A DNA stretch of 64,000 nucleotides. It comes from CAIXZV01 sp963697365 (lineage in GTDB: Bacteria; Chloroflexota; Limnocylindria; Limnocylindrales; CSP1-4). The stretch covers positions 124,001-188,000 of the forward strand of contig CAVONT010000017.1 in assembly GCA_963697365.1 (NCBI GenBank), in the 5' to 3' direction. Below, one piece after another: positions 54,856 through 63,912 of the stretch. How positions within the stretch are numbered: the stretch's first letter is position 1; each line of letters starts with the position of its first letter. Under the pieces are notes generated by a model, which was given only the letters and a program-made list of their open reading frames with translations, was not told where the DNA came from and did not search any database. Made by a program: the position numbers and the translations under genes.

Positions 54856-55709
54856 CCATGCGGGCATCACGCGGCACGGGTCCCGTGCCGCACACCAACG
54901 ACACCGCCGGCGCCAGGCGCATCGCCGAGGCCTTCGCCCGCTCCCGTGCCGAGGGTCGCGCTGCCCTCATCCCGTACGTGGTCGCGGGATTCCCCGATGC
55001 CGGCACCTCGTTCGAGATCGCCTGTGCCGCCATCGATGCGGGTGCCGACCTGCTCGAGGTCGGGCTCCCGTATTCCGACCCACTTGCCGACGGTGCCACG
55101 CTCCAGCGCGCCTCGCAGGGCGCGCTCGCTGCAGGGGCCACCTTCGAGCGATCCCTGGCCCTCACCGGGCGCATCGCGGCCGCCCGTCCCGGCGTCCCGG
55201 TGGTCGCCATGGGCTATGCGAACCAGCTGATCGGCGGTGGCGACGGCCGTGACCGGGCCCGGGCCCTCGCACAGGCCGGCGTCGCTGGCGTCATCGTTGC
55301 CGACCTCACGCCCGACGAGGGCGCCCCGTTCGAGGCGGTCGCGGCCGAGGCCGGCATCGCGGTGGTCTACCTCGTCGCCCCCACGTCCTCGCAGGCACGT
55401 CGCGCCGCGGTGGCGGCCCGCAGCGGCGGCTTCCTGTATTGCGTGTCGCTCGTCGGGGTGACCGGCGCGCGCGCCTCGCTCCCGCCGACCGTGGCGAAGC
55501 TGGTCCGGGAGGTGACGGCGGTATCCCCCGTGCCGGTCGCCGTCGGCTTCGGGGTCTCGCGGCCCGCCCATGTGCGTGCGATCGCTTCAGCCGGCGCCGA
55601 CGGCGTCATCGTGGCCTCGGCGCTCGTGGACGCGCTGGGTCCGGACGGCACGGACATCGCCGCCCTGGAGACCCTCGTGACCGCGCTGCGCGCCGCGACG
55701 CGCCGCTGA
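54852..55709 (+). CDS. trpA: Tryptophan synthase alpha chain
   Basis: Cleaves indole-3-glycerol phosphate and channels indole to the beta domain. 285 residues with LIPYVVAGFPD, LEVGLPYSDPLADG (catalytic Glu and Asp), GVIVADLTPDE, GGFLYCVSLVGVTGAR and VGFGVSRPAHV. An N-terminal stretch of about 25 residues precedes the core. ATGA overlap with the TrpB end. Confidence 0.95.
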   Translation: MTMRASRGTGPVPHTNDTAGARRIAEAFARSRAEGRAALIPYVVAGFPDAGTSFEIACAAIDAGADLLEVGLPYSDPLADGATLQRASQGALAAGATFERSLALTGRIAAARPGVPVVAMGYANQLIGGGDGRDRARALAQAGVAGVIVADLTPDEGAPFEAVAAEAGIAVVYLVAPTSSQARRAAVAARSGGFLYCVSLVGVTGARASLPPTVAKLVREVTAVSPVPVAVGFGVSRPAHVRAIASAGADGVIVASALVDALGPDGTDIAALETLVTALRAATRR

Positions 55710-55721
55710 CCCGGACCTCCG

Positions 55722-56639
55722 TCAGGCCGGTGGAGGCGGCGGATCGAACGGCCCGCGGGCCTCGGTCGTGACCGACCCGACGGCAGCCTCCGCGCCGGGC
55801 GCCAGTGAGGCCTGGTAGGCCGCGGAGTCGGTTCGGAGACGCTGGGACTCGAAGAGCACAGCCATGACGACGACCGTCCACGCCGTGAGGAGGGTCTCGA
55901 CGGTGCCGCTCACCACCGCGCCGATGGCCGGCAGCGACGGGGCGACGAGGTCCAGGAGAGCGAGCGGGATGCCCGCCAGGAACCCGATCGCCGCGATCGC
56001 CAGGCTCCAGCCGAGCACGCGCAGCACCGCGCGGCGGGTGACCTGCCACGAGGTCCGGGCACCGCCGAGGATGGGCTGCCCGTCGAAGATCGCGAGGGTC
56101 CAGAACGTGAGGCGGAGCCCCACGTAGACGCCGACCGGGCCCGCCACGACGCCCACGATGAGGCCTGCCGGCCCCAGTGTCAGGGCGAAGCTGAGCACGC
56201 TGACGATGGCGAGCGACACGATCATGTCGGCGGCGAAGGCGCGGATGCCGGCCCCGAGGATCCACCCGGTGGCGCGGTCGCGGCCGCGGAGACCCGCGAT
56301 CGCATTGGCCACGAGGAACCAGCGTGCGACCACCGTCACCAGGCCGACAGCGACGGGCCCGGCGATCACGCGCGGCAGCCCGGCCGTGTCGAGCTCGGGC
56401 CCCTGCGGGCCGGTCACGATGACGGCCTGCATCTGCTGGGTCGTGATGGTCGCGCCGCCGAGCACGAGGGCCGCAAGCATGTTGACGAGGGCCACCGCGA
56501 CAACCGGCAGGACCCAGTGGGCGGGCGTCGCCACCCAGTAGCGGCCGGCGGCCCGCAGCGCGACCGCGAGCCCGACATCGGCGGGGTTCACCGGGAGCTC
56601 GATACGGGGCTGGGGTCGGGCGCTCGTCGTGACGGACAT
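55722..56639 (-). CDS. Polytopic membrane protein, YciC/GDPD-anchor-like
   Basis: A 305-residue protein with about six long hydrophobic segments and a Pro-rich acidic tail. The order of helices and the motif GGARTSWQVTRRAVLRVLGWSLAI resemble the membrane domains grouped with YciC and glycerophosphodiesterase-linked membrane regions. Function unknown. It converges on trpA, with 12 bp between stops, and starts 38 bp from the divergent DinB-like gene. Confidence 0.55.
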   Translation of the reverse strand: MSVTTSARPQPRIELPVNPADVGLAVALRAAGRYWVATPAHWVLPVVAVALVNMLAALVLGGATITTQQMQAVIVTGPQGPELDTAGLPRVIAGPVAVGLVTVVARWFLVANAIAGLRGRDRATGWILGAGIRAFAADMIVSLAIVSVLSFALTLGPAGLIVGVVAGPVGVYVGLRLTFWTLAIFDGQPILGGARTSWQVTRRAVLRVLGWSLAIAAIGFLAGIPLALLDLVAPSLPAIGAVVSGTVETLLTAWTVVVMAVLFESQRLRTDSAAYQASLAPGAEAAVGSVTTEARGPFDPPPPPA

Positions 56640-56646
56640 CCCGGGA

Positions 56647-56671
56647 AGCGTATCGCGCGTGACGCCATACT
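56647..56671. promoter_or_regulatory. Back-to-back -10 elements of two divergent leaderless genes
   Basis: Only 38 bp separate the ATG at 56639 (minus) and the ATG at 56678 (plus). The minus strand has TACGCT at 56652-56647, 7 nt before its ATG; the plus strand has CATACT at 56666-56671, 6 nt before its ATG. Each -35 region must therefore lie inside the other gene's 5' coding end. Confidence 0.5.
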
Positions 56672-56677
56672 GGGCCG

Positions 56678-57349
56678 ATGGCCGACCAGCAGCTCCGCGT
56701 CCTCGTCGAGACCACCCCCAAGAAGGCCTACGTGTCGGCGCTCGACTGGCCGGGCCTGGCCCGGTCCGGGCGGGACGAGGCTGCCGCCCTTGACGCGCTG
56801 CGGGACGCCCTGCCCCGGTACTGCTCCGTCCTCGAGCGGGCCGGGCTCACCGGCCCCGATCTCACCGGCCCCGATCTCACCGGCCCCGACCTCGCCGGGC
56901 TCGAGGTCGTCGAGCGGCTCGAGGGCGACGCGAGCACGGCGTTCGGCGTCCCCGCCCGCATCGGCGACGCAGACCGGCGCCCGGTGGATCATCGCGAGGC
57001 GGCTGCGCTGGCCGGGATCGTCCGGGCCGCCTGGCAGGCGTTCGACGCGACGGCCGCGGCGGCACCCGAGGAGCTGCGCAAGGGCCCGCGGGGCGGCGGC
57101 CGCAACACGTCGAAGGTCGTGGAGCACGTCCGCCTTGCCGACGAGGCATATGCCGCCAGCATCGGCATCAAGGCGCGTGGTCTCGACGTGCACGCGTTGC
57201 GCGACGCGGTTCTCGAGGTGCTCAGCCTGCCCTCGGACGGCGGCCCGATCGCCGGCAGGCGCTGGCCGCCGCGCTATGCCGCGCGCCGGATCGCGTGGCA
57301 CGCGCTGGACCACGCATGGGAGATCGAGGACCGCTCCACTCCCGCTTGA
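56678..57349 (+). CDS. DinB-like/uncharacterised helical protein with LTGPD repeats
   Basis: A 223-residue soluble protein. A 15-bp tandem repeat (CTCACCGGCCCCGAT, about 56848-56895) codes for three LTGPD units in the first half. The C-terminal half (KVVEHVRLADEAYAASIG, then RIAWHALDHAWEIEDR) has His residues on helices in the arrangement of DinB/YfiT-type metal-binding four-helix bundles. Its function is not known. Confidence 0.6.
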   Translation: MADQQLRVLVETTPKKAYVSALDWPGLARSGRDEAAALDALRDALPRYCSVLERAGLTGPDLTGPDLTGPDLAGLEVVERLEGDASTAFGVPARIGDADRRPVDHREAAALAGIVRAAWQAFDATAAAAPEELRKGPRGGGRNTSKVVEHVRLADEAYAASIGIKARGLDVHALRDAVLEVLSLPSDGGPIAGRRWPPRYAARRIAWHALDHAWEIEDRSTPA

Positions 57350-57359
57350 AGCCCCGTGG

Positions 57360-57365
57360 CAGGAT
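57360..57365 (+). promoter_or_regulatory. Weak -10 element before the DUF1992 gene
   Basis: CAGGAT ends 6 nt before the ATG at 57372. It is a poor hexamer match, but the spacing is that of the other leaderless starts; the gene may instead be read from the upstream promoter. Confidence 0.3.
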
Positions 57366-57371
57366 TGCGGC

Positions 57372-57860
57372 ATGCCCGATGCACCCGACAGCAGGCCGCT
57401 CGTCCACCGCCGGGGCGCCGACGGCCGGATGGAGGTCGGCCCGGACTGGGAGACGCTGATCGACCGGCAGATCCGGGCGGCGATGGAGGCCGGGGAGTTC
57501 GAGAACCTTCCCTACCAGGGCGAGCCGCTGCCGGACGACGACAACCCGTACGCCGGCGACATGGCGCTCGCGTTCCACCTGCTCAAGGGCCAGGGCTATG
57601 CACCGCCCTGGATCGAGGCCGACAAGGAGGTCCGCGGCCTCCTCGATCGCCGCGGCGCGATCCTCGCGAGGGCAGCTGCCGGGCCGGTGCCGTCGTCGGG
57701 CGCCCGCTCCCGCGACCGCGCCGAGCTCGCGGACCTGGTCGTCCGGATCAACGCCGCGATCGCGCGGGTCAACGCCGAGGCGCCATCGGACCGCCAGCAC
57801 CGTCGCCCACTCGCCGCCCAGGCGGAGCTCGCCCGCTACGACGAGGCCTGCCAGAGGTAG
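57372..57860 (+). CDS. DUF1992 (DnaJC28-like) protein
   Basis: A 162-residue protein. ETLIDRQIRAAMEAGEFENLPYQGEPLPDDDNPY is the hallmark of the DUF1992 domain, also found in eukaryotic DNAJC28, followed by a charged helix (LADLVVRINAAIARVNAEAP). There is no J domain. Function unknown. It lies 22 bp after the DinB-like gene. Confidence 0.8.
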   Translation: MPDAPDSRPLVHRRGADGRMEVGPDWETLIDRQIRAAMEAGEFENLPYQGEPLPDDDNPYAGDMALAFHLLKGQGYAPPWIEADKEVRGLLDRRGAILARAAAGPVPSSGARSRDRAELADLVVRINAAIARVNAEAPSDRQHRRPLAAQAELARYDEACQR

Positions 57861-57934
57861 CGGCGCGTCCCGGCATCCCTGACGCCAGGCGACCACCCTC
57901 GCCCACCCGGGCCCACCGGTTCCTGCCCCGATAC

Positions 57935-57987
57935 CCGAACGGCCCGCCAACCGGGCCTCCACGGCCCCGCTCCATCGTGCCGTTCGG
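57935..57987. other. Inverted repeat upstream of cydA
   Basis: CCGAACGGC (57935-57943) and GCCGTTCGG (57979-57987) are perfect 9-bp arms 35 nt apart, just upstream of an AT-rich GATATATG that may be the cydA -10. It could be an operator or the end of the upstream transcript. Confidence 0.4.
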
Positions 57988-58058
57988 CCGGATCGCCCGA
58001 TATATGCCTGCGACACACTCGCGCATGAGCCCCAACCCCATGGAGGATCACCGCGCCC

Positions 58059-59459
58059 GTGGATCCGCTGTTGCTGGCGCGATGGCAGTTCGCCATCACG
58101 ACCGTCTACCACTTCCTGTTCGTCCCGCTCACGATCGGCCTCGCGTTCACGGTCGCGGGCCTCCAGACCGCGTGGTACCGCACCGGTAACGAGCGCTGGC
58201 TGCGGCTCACCCGCTTCTTCGGCGAGATCTTCCTGATCAACTTCGCCCTGGGCCTCGTCACCGGCATCGTCCAGGAGTTCCAGTTCGGCATGAACTGGAG
58301 CGACTACAGCCGGTTCGTGGGTGACATCTTCGGCGCTCCGCTGGCCATCGAAGGACTCCTCGCGTTCTTCCTCGAGTCCACGTTCCTCGGCCTGTGGATC
58401 TTCGGGTGGGGCCGCCTGTCGAAGGGCGTCCACCTGGGCACGATCTGGGTCGCCGCCATCGGAACCGTCCTGTCGGCCTACTTCATCCTCGCGGCCAACA
58501 GCTGGATGCAGCACCCGGTCGGCTACACGCTCAACCCGGTCAGCGGCCGTGCGGAGCTGAACGACTTCCTCGCGGTCCTCACCCAGAACACCGCGGTCAT
58601 CACGTTCCTGCACACGATCCCGGCGGCGTTTATGACGACCGGCGCGCTGGTCGCCGGCATCTCGATCTGGCGCCTGGTCAAGGACAAGAGCGAGGCTTCG
58701 GCCCCGTTCCGGTCGACGGCCAAGGCGGGTGGCGTGATGATCCTGGTCGCGGGCCTCCTGGTGGCCGTCACCGGCGACGTCCAGGGCAAGATCATGACCG
58801 AGCAGCAGCCGATGAAGATGGCCGCCGCCGAGGCGCTCTGGGAGACCGAGCAGCCCGCGTCGTTCTCGGTCTTCACGATCGGCACCCTCGACGGGAACGA
58901 GGAGGTGTTCTCCATCCGCATCCCGTACGTGCTCTCGTTCCTGGCCACCGGCGACTTCAACGGCCGGGTGGAGGGCATCAACGACCTCCAGAAGATGGAG
59001 GAGGCGAACTTCGGGCCGGGCGACTACACCCCGAACCTCCCGGTGACCTACTGGACGTTCCGCTGGATGATCGGGGCCGGGGCGCTGGCCGCGCTCATCG
59101 GCGCCTGGTTCCTGTTCGCGATGCGCAAGGGCCGCGTGCCCGGAAGAGGGGCGGTCGCCGCCGCGCTCGTCATTCCGTTCCTGCCGCTGGCCGCGAACTC
59201 GTTCGGCTGGATCTTCACCGAGGTGGGCCGCCAGCCGTGGATCGTCTACGGCCTCATGACCACGGCGACGGGCGTCTCGCCGCTGGCAACCACGTTCGAG
59301 GTGCTGACCACGATGATCGGGTTCACGCTGCTCTACGGCGTGCTGGCGATCGTGATGGTCGGCCTCGTGGTCCGGCGTGTGCGGGCCGGCCTGCCAGAGG
59401 CGACCGACGACAAGGGGTTCGAGCATGAGGCCGAGCCGGCGCTCGGACTCGGGTACTAG
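58059..59459 (+). CDS. cydA: Cytochrome bd quinol oxidase subunit I
   Basis: Membrane oxidase subunit carrying all three haems. It reduces O2 to water with electrons from quinol. 466 residues. Haem ligands visible are His18 (TTVYHFLFVPLT) and His185 (ITFLHTIPAAFMT), and the proton-channel glutamates Glu98 and Glu106 (IEGLLAFFLEST). The Q-loop is of the short type. GTG at 58059 follows GGAGGATCA. First gene of cydABDC. Such oxidases have high O2 affinity, indicating microaerobic capacity. Confidence 0.95.
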   Translation: MDPLLLARWQFAITTVYHFLFVPLTIGLAFTVAGLQTAWYRTGNERWLRLTRFFGEIFLINFALGLVTGIVQEFQFGMNWSDYSRFVGDIFGAPLAIEGLLAFFLESTFLGLWIFGWGRLSKGVHLGTIWVAAIGTVLSAYFILAANSWMQHPVGYTLNPVSGRAELNDFLAVLTQNTAVITFLHTIPAAFMTTGALVAGISIWRLVKDKSEASAPFRSTAKAGGVMILVAGLLVAVTGDVQGKIMTEQQPMKMAAAEALWETEQPASFSVFTIGTLDGNEEVFSIRIPYVLSFLATGDFNGRVEGINDLQKMEEANFGPGDYTPNLPVTYWTFRWMIGAGALAALIGAWFLFAMRKGRVPGRGAVAAALVIPFLPLAANSFGWIFTEVGRQPWIVYGLMTTATGVSPLATTFEVLTTMIGFTLLYGVLAIVMVGLVVRRVRAGLPEATDDKGFEHEAEPALGLGY

Positions 59460-59470
59460 GGGCTACGACG

Positions 59471-60498
59471 ATGGAGCTGACAACCCTCTGGTTCGCGCTG
59501 ATCGCCGTCCTGTTCATCGGCTACTTCGTCCTCGAAGGCTTCGACTTCGGGGTCGGCGTCCTGCTCTTCGTGCTCGGCAGGAACGAGCCCGAGCGCCGCT
59601 CCATGATCCGGACCATCGGCCCGGTCTGGGACGGCAACGAGGTCTGGGTCCTGGTCGCGGGCGGAGCGATGTTCGCCGCGTTCCCGAACTGGTACGCGAC
59701 GCTGTTCTCGGGCTTCTACCTCGCCCTGTTCCTGATCCTCGTCGCCCTGATCCTGCGCGGTATCGGCATCGAGTACCGCAACAAGCGCGGTGAGGGCTGG
59801 TGGCGCCTGCGGATGGACGCGCTCATTGCGGTGGGCAGCTTCATGGCAGCGGTCCTGTGGGGCGTCGCGTTCGCCAACATCGTGGCCGGCGTGCCGATCA
59901 ACGAGGACGGCAACTTCACCGGCAACCTGCTCACGCTCCTCAACCCCTTCGGCCTGCTCGGGGGGCTGACGACGCTGCTGCTGTTCATCACCCACGGGCT
60001 CAACTTCCTGGCCCTCAAGACCGACGGCGTCATCCGCGAGCGGGCGGCGAAGCTCGTCCTGCCGGTGGGCCTGGTCACGGCCGTCGTCGCCGTGGCGTTC
60101 CTGGTCTGGGCGAACCTCATCCGTGGCGACGCGCTCTCCATGGCCGTGGCCGTCGTGGCGGCGCTCGTCGTGGGTGGGCTCGATCGTGGCGGGCAAGGTC
60201 CGCAAGGAGGGCTGGGCGTTCTTCGGGTCGGCGCTCACCATCGGGCTCGCCGTGGCGAGCCTGTTCCTGGCCCTGTTCCCGGACGTCATGCCGTCCACCA
60301 CGGACCCGGCGTTCAGCCTGACCACCACGAACGCCGCGTCGACGCCCGTATACGCTCACGATCATGACGGTCGTGGCCGTGATCTTCGTCCCGGTGGTGC
60401 TGATCTACCAGACCTGGACCTACTACGTGTTCCGCAAGCGGGTCACCGTCCCGCGGTCGACGGTCGAGGCACCGCCGCCGGCGGCCGCCGAGGCCTGA
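59471..60498 (+). CDS. cydB: Cytochrome bd quinol oxidase subunit II (two frameshifts)
   Basis: Partner of CydA, about 341 residues and eight to nine helices. LEGFDFGVGVLLFVLGRNEPERRSMI and GPVWDGNEVWVLVAGGAMFAAFP are diagnostic. The frame changes near 60177 (GGTGGGCTC has one extra G) and near 60346 (ACGCCCGTAT has one extra C). The repaired end reads TPYTLTIMTVVAVIFVPVVLIYQTWTYYVF with line breaks in two frames. Both breaks sit in runs of three identical bases, typical of sequencing error. Confidence 0.9.
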
Positions 60499-60502
60499 CC
60501 GC

Positions 60503-62203
60503 GTGGCCGCGTCCCCACGGCCGCCCGTGAGCCCCACCCGCAGACTCGTCGACGCTGCGCGCATCGCACGCGGGTCGCTCATCGCGGCCGTCCTCCTCGG
60601 GGTGGCGGCCGCGCTGCTCGCCGTCCTCGGGGCGTGGCTGCTCGCGACGTCGATCGCCGGGGCGGTCAGCGACGGCCTCGGACTCGCCGACCTCGCCCCG
60701 CAGCTGGCGGCCCTCGCCGTCGTCCTCGTCGGCGCGCGCCGTCCTTGGCTGGGCGGCAGACGTCACGGCCCAGCGCATCAGTGGCACCGTCAAGGCGGAC
60801 CTGCGAGCACGCCTGCTCGAGCGCGGCAGTGCTGCTCGGCCCGCGCTGGGCGGCGGACCAGGCGTCGGGCAGCCTCGTCCTGCTCGCCACGCGCGGGCTC
60901 GACTCACTCGACGGCTGGTTCGGGCGCTACCTGCCGCAGGTGGCGCTGGGCGCGGTGGTCCCGGTGCTCGTGGTCGTCGTGCTGCTCGGGATCGACCCGA
61001 TCTCCGCCCTCACGGTCGCGGCCACCGTGCCGCTGATCCCGGTGTTCATGGTCCTGATCGGGAAGATGTCGGCGGCGCACCGGGCGCGGCGCTGGGCCGT
61101 GCTCGGCCGGCTCGCCCACCGGTTCGCCGACGTGGTCGCGGGCCTGCCCACGCTCCGCGCTTACGGGGCGGCAGAGGCCCAGGTGGACATCCTGCGCCGC
61201 ATCACCGACGGCTACCGGACCACGACCATGGCCACGCTGCGGATCGCGTTCCTCTCGGCGATGGCCCTGGAGCTGCTCGCGACCATCTCGGTCGCGCTGA
61301 TCGCCGTGGGCATCGGCCTGCGCCTCGCGGGAGGATGGATGACGCTCGAGGTGGGCCTGTTCGCGCTGATCCTCGCCCCGGAGGCCTACCTGCCGCTGCG
61401 CCGGCTGGGCGCGGAGTTCCACGCGTCCGAGGAGGGGGCGACGGCGGCGGCACGCGCGTTCGCGATCATCGACGCGGAGGTGCCGGCGGCCGGCGGCGCG
61501 GGGCGCGTGCCCGCTGCCGCTCGAGGCGCTGCATGGTTGACGGCGTGTCCGTCGCCCAGCCGGGGCGCGACGTGCGTGCGCCGGCCGGGCCCGTCTCGAG
61601 GTGCGCCCTGGCGAGATCGTGGCGGTCACCGGACCCAGTGGCTGCGGCAAGAGCACCCTGCTCGCGGTGGTGCTCGGGCTGCTGGAGCCTGACGCCGGTG
61701 CCGTGCGCGTGGCCGGCGGCGGACGGGTCGAGGACGTCCGCGACCTCGACGCCGACGCCTGGCGGGCGACGGTGGCCTGGGTGCCGCAGGTGCCATTCCT
61801 GTTCGCGGGCACCGTCGCCGACAACGTGCGCCTGGGCGCGCGGCGCGAGATCGCCGACGCAGAGATCGCGATCGTCCTGCGTTCGCTCGGCCTGGATGGC
61901 GTGGCGGCGGACCTGGAGCTGGGCGAGCGCGGGGCCGGTCTCTCCAGCGGCCAGCGGCGGCGCGTGGGCATCGCCCGGGGGCTGGTGCGGCGGACGCCGG
62001 TGCTGCTGCTCGACGAGCCGACGGCGGGCCTGGACGACGAGGCCGAGGTAGCGGTGCTTCGCGCGGTCCGGGCAGCGGCAGACGCGGGCGCCGCCGTGCT
62101 CCTGGTGGCCCACCGGCCGGGCGCGATCGCGGGGGCGGACAGGGTGGTCGAGCTGGCCTGGGAGGCGATCGAGCCGGTCGTGGCTGCAGGAGAGGCCGCA
62201 TGA
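60503..62203 (+). CDS. cydD: Cysteine/glutathione ABC exporter subunit CydD (about five frameshifts)
   Basis: Half of the heterodimeric ABC exporter needed to assemble cytochrome bd. About 565 residues after repair: a membrane domain (LLATSIAGAVSDG, GPRWAADQASGSL, ATVPLIPVFMVLIG, LRRLGAEFHASEEG) and an ATPase domain (GPSGCGKST, PQVPFLFAGTV, LSSGQRRRVGIARGL, VLLLDEPTAGLDDE). Breaks occur near 60735, 60828, 61510, 61533 and 61590. This is far denser than elsewhere, so low local sequence quality or true decay must be considered. GTG start four bp after cydB. Stop overlaps cydC in ATGA. Confidence 0.82.
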
Positions 62204-63912
62204 GCTCTCTGTTCGCCATCCTGCGGATCGGCCGCCCGGTGCGGGGGCGGCTGCTGCTGGCCGTGCTGGCCGGGGTGGGCGCGGCCGGGGCGGCGATCGG
62301 CCTGGCGGCCACCGCGGCGTGGCTGATCTCGAAGGCTGCCGAGCAGCCGGTGATGATGACCCTCATGGTCGCGGTCACGGCGGTGCGCGCGTTCGGCATC
62401 GCCCGCGGGGTGCTGCGCTACCTCGAGCGCCTCGCGGCCCACGACGCCGCCTTCCGGGTCCTCGCCGAACTCCGGGGGTCCGCCTATGCCCGGCTGGTCA
62501 GGCTCGCACCCGCCGGTCTCGTGGAGCTGCGCTCGGGCGACCTCCTGGCGCGTCTCGTCGGCGACGTGGATGGCCTGGCCGACGTGTGGCTGCGCGTCCT
62601 CCTGCCGTACGCGTCGGCGGCCGTCGTCGCCGCAGGCACCGTCCTCCTCGTCGGCTGGCTGGTGCCGGCCGTGGGTCTCGTGCTGGCGCTCACCCTGCTC
62701 GCAACGGCGATCCTGGCCCCGGCCGCGGCCAGCGCGGCCTCGCGGCGCGCGGAGGGGAGCCTGGCACCCGCCCGGGGCGAACTAGCCGATGCCGCGCTTG
62801 ACCTGGTCCGCGGAGCGCCGGAGATCCTCGCCGCGGGGGCTGCGGCGCGCGGTGTGGCCGACGTCGGGCGGGTGAGCGCACGCGTGCTCGCAGCCGAACG
62901 GCGCTCCGCGTTCGGGTCGGGTGTCGGCAACCTGGTGGCCGCGCTCTCGTCGGGGGCGGCCGTGTGGCTCGCCCTGGTGCTGGGGATCGCCGCGCTGCGC
63001 GAGGGGAGCCTCGCGGCCGTGTCGTTGGCCGTGGTCGTGCTCACGCCGATCGCGCTCCACGAGGTCGTGGCGCCGCTCGCGCCGTCCGCGCGCCTGCTGC
63101 CCGGTCTCGCGGCGTCCGCACGACGGGTGATGGCCGTCGTCAACCGGCCGGAACCGGTCCGCGAGCCGGCAGCCGACATGGCCCAGGAGCCGCCTGGGGG
63201 TGCGCTGGGGATCCGCGTCCGTGACCTGGAGGTCCGCTACCCGTCCGACGATCGGGTGGCGATGCGCCTGCCGGCCATGGACGTCGCGCCGGGCGCCCGG
63301 GTCGTCGTGACCGGTACGAGCGGGGCCGGCAAGAGCACGTTGGCGGCCACGCTGCTGCGGTTCCTCGACCCGTTGTCGGGCTCGGTGGAGCTCCTTGGCG
63401 GCAGAGGGGGGGACGAGGCGATCGACCTGCGGCGCATCCGCGGTGATGCGGCACGCCGGGCGATCGGCCTGTGCGAGCAGGACCCGCACATCTTCGACGC
63501 GTCGATCGCCGACAACCTGCGGCTGGCCCGGCCGGGCGCTCCGGACGGCGAGCTGGAGGCCGTCCTCGGCCAGGCCCGCCTCCTCGACTGGGTGCGTGGC
63601 CTGCCCGACGGGCTCGAGACGCAGGTGGGGGAGCACGGCGCCCGGCTCTCCGGTGGCCAGCGCCAGCGGCTCGCGCTTGCCCGGGCGCTCCTCGCTGACG
63701 TCCGTATCCTCGTCCTCGACGAGCCCACCGAGCACCTCGACGAAGCGGCGGCCCGAGCGTTCGTGGGCGACCTGCCCGCCGCGGCCGGCGACCGGACGCT
63801 CATCGTGCTGACCCATCGCCCGGAGCTGTTCGCAGGTGCGGCGTGGGCGCATGGCCCGGCATTGGAGCCCGCGAGAAGCGCTACCGGCGGACGTTCGCCG
63901 GCAGCACCGTGA
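62200..63912 (+). CDS. cydC: Cysteine/glutathione ABC exporter subunit CydC
   Basis: A 570-residue ABC half-transporter, intact. It has an exporter membrane domain (AAWLISKAAEQPVMMTLMVA, GIARGVLRYLERLAAHDAAF, typical of CydC) and an ATPase domain (GTSGAGKST, CEQDPHIFDASIADNL, LSGGQRQRLALARALL, ILVLDEPTEHLD, LTHR). It pairs with CydD. Its 3' end overlaps the convergent PIN-domain gene by 32 bp. Confidence 0.94.
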   Translation: MSSLFAILRIGRPVRGRLLLAVLAGVGAAGAAIGLAATAAWLISKAAEQPVMMTLMVAVTAVRAFGIARGVLRYLERLAAHDAAFRVLAELRGSAYARLVRLAPAGLVELRSGDLLARLVGDVDGLADVWLRVLLPYASAAVVAAGTVLLVGWLVPAVGLVLALTLLATAILAPAAASAASRRAEGSLAPARGELADAALDLVRGAPEILAAGAAARGVADVGRVSARVLAAERRSAFGSGVGNLVAALSSGAAVWLALVLGIAALREGSLAAVSLAVVVLTPIALHEVVAPLAPSARLLPGLAASARRVMAVVNRPEPVREPAADMAQEPPGGALGIRVRDLEVRYPSDDRVAMRLPAMDVAPGARVVVTGTSGAGKSTLAATLLRFLDPLSGSVELLGGRGGDEAIDLRRIRGDAARRAIGLCEQDPHIFDASIADNLRLARPGAPDGELEAVLGQARLLDWVRGLPDGLETQVGEHGARLSGGQRQRLALARALLADVRILVLDEPTEHLDEAAARAFVGDLPAAAGDRTLIVLTHRPELFAGAAWAHGPALEPARSATGGRSPAAP

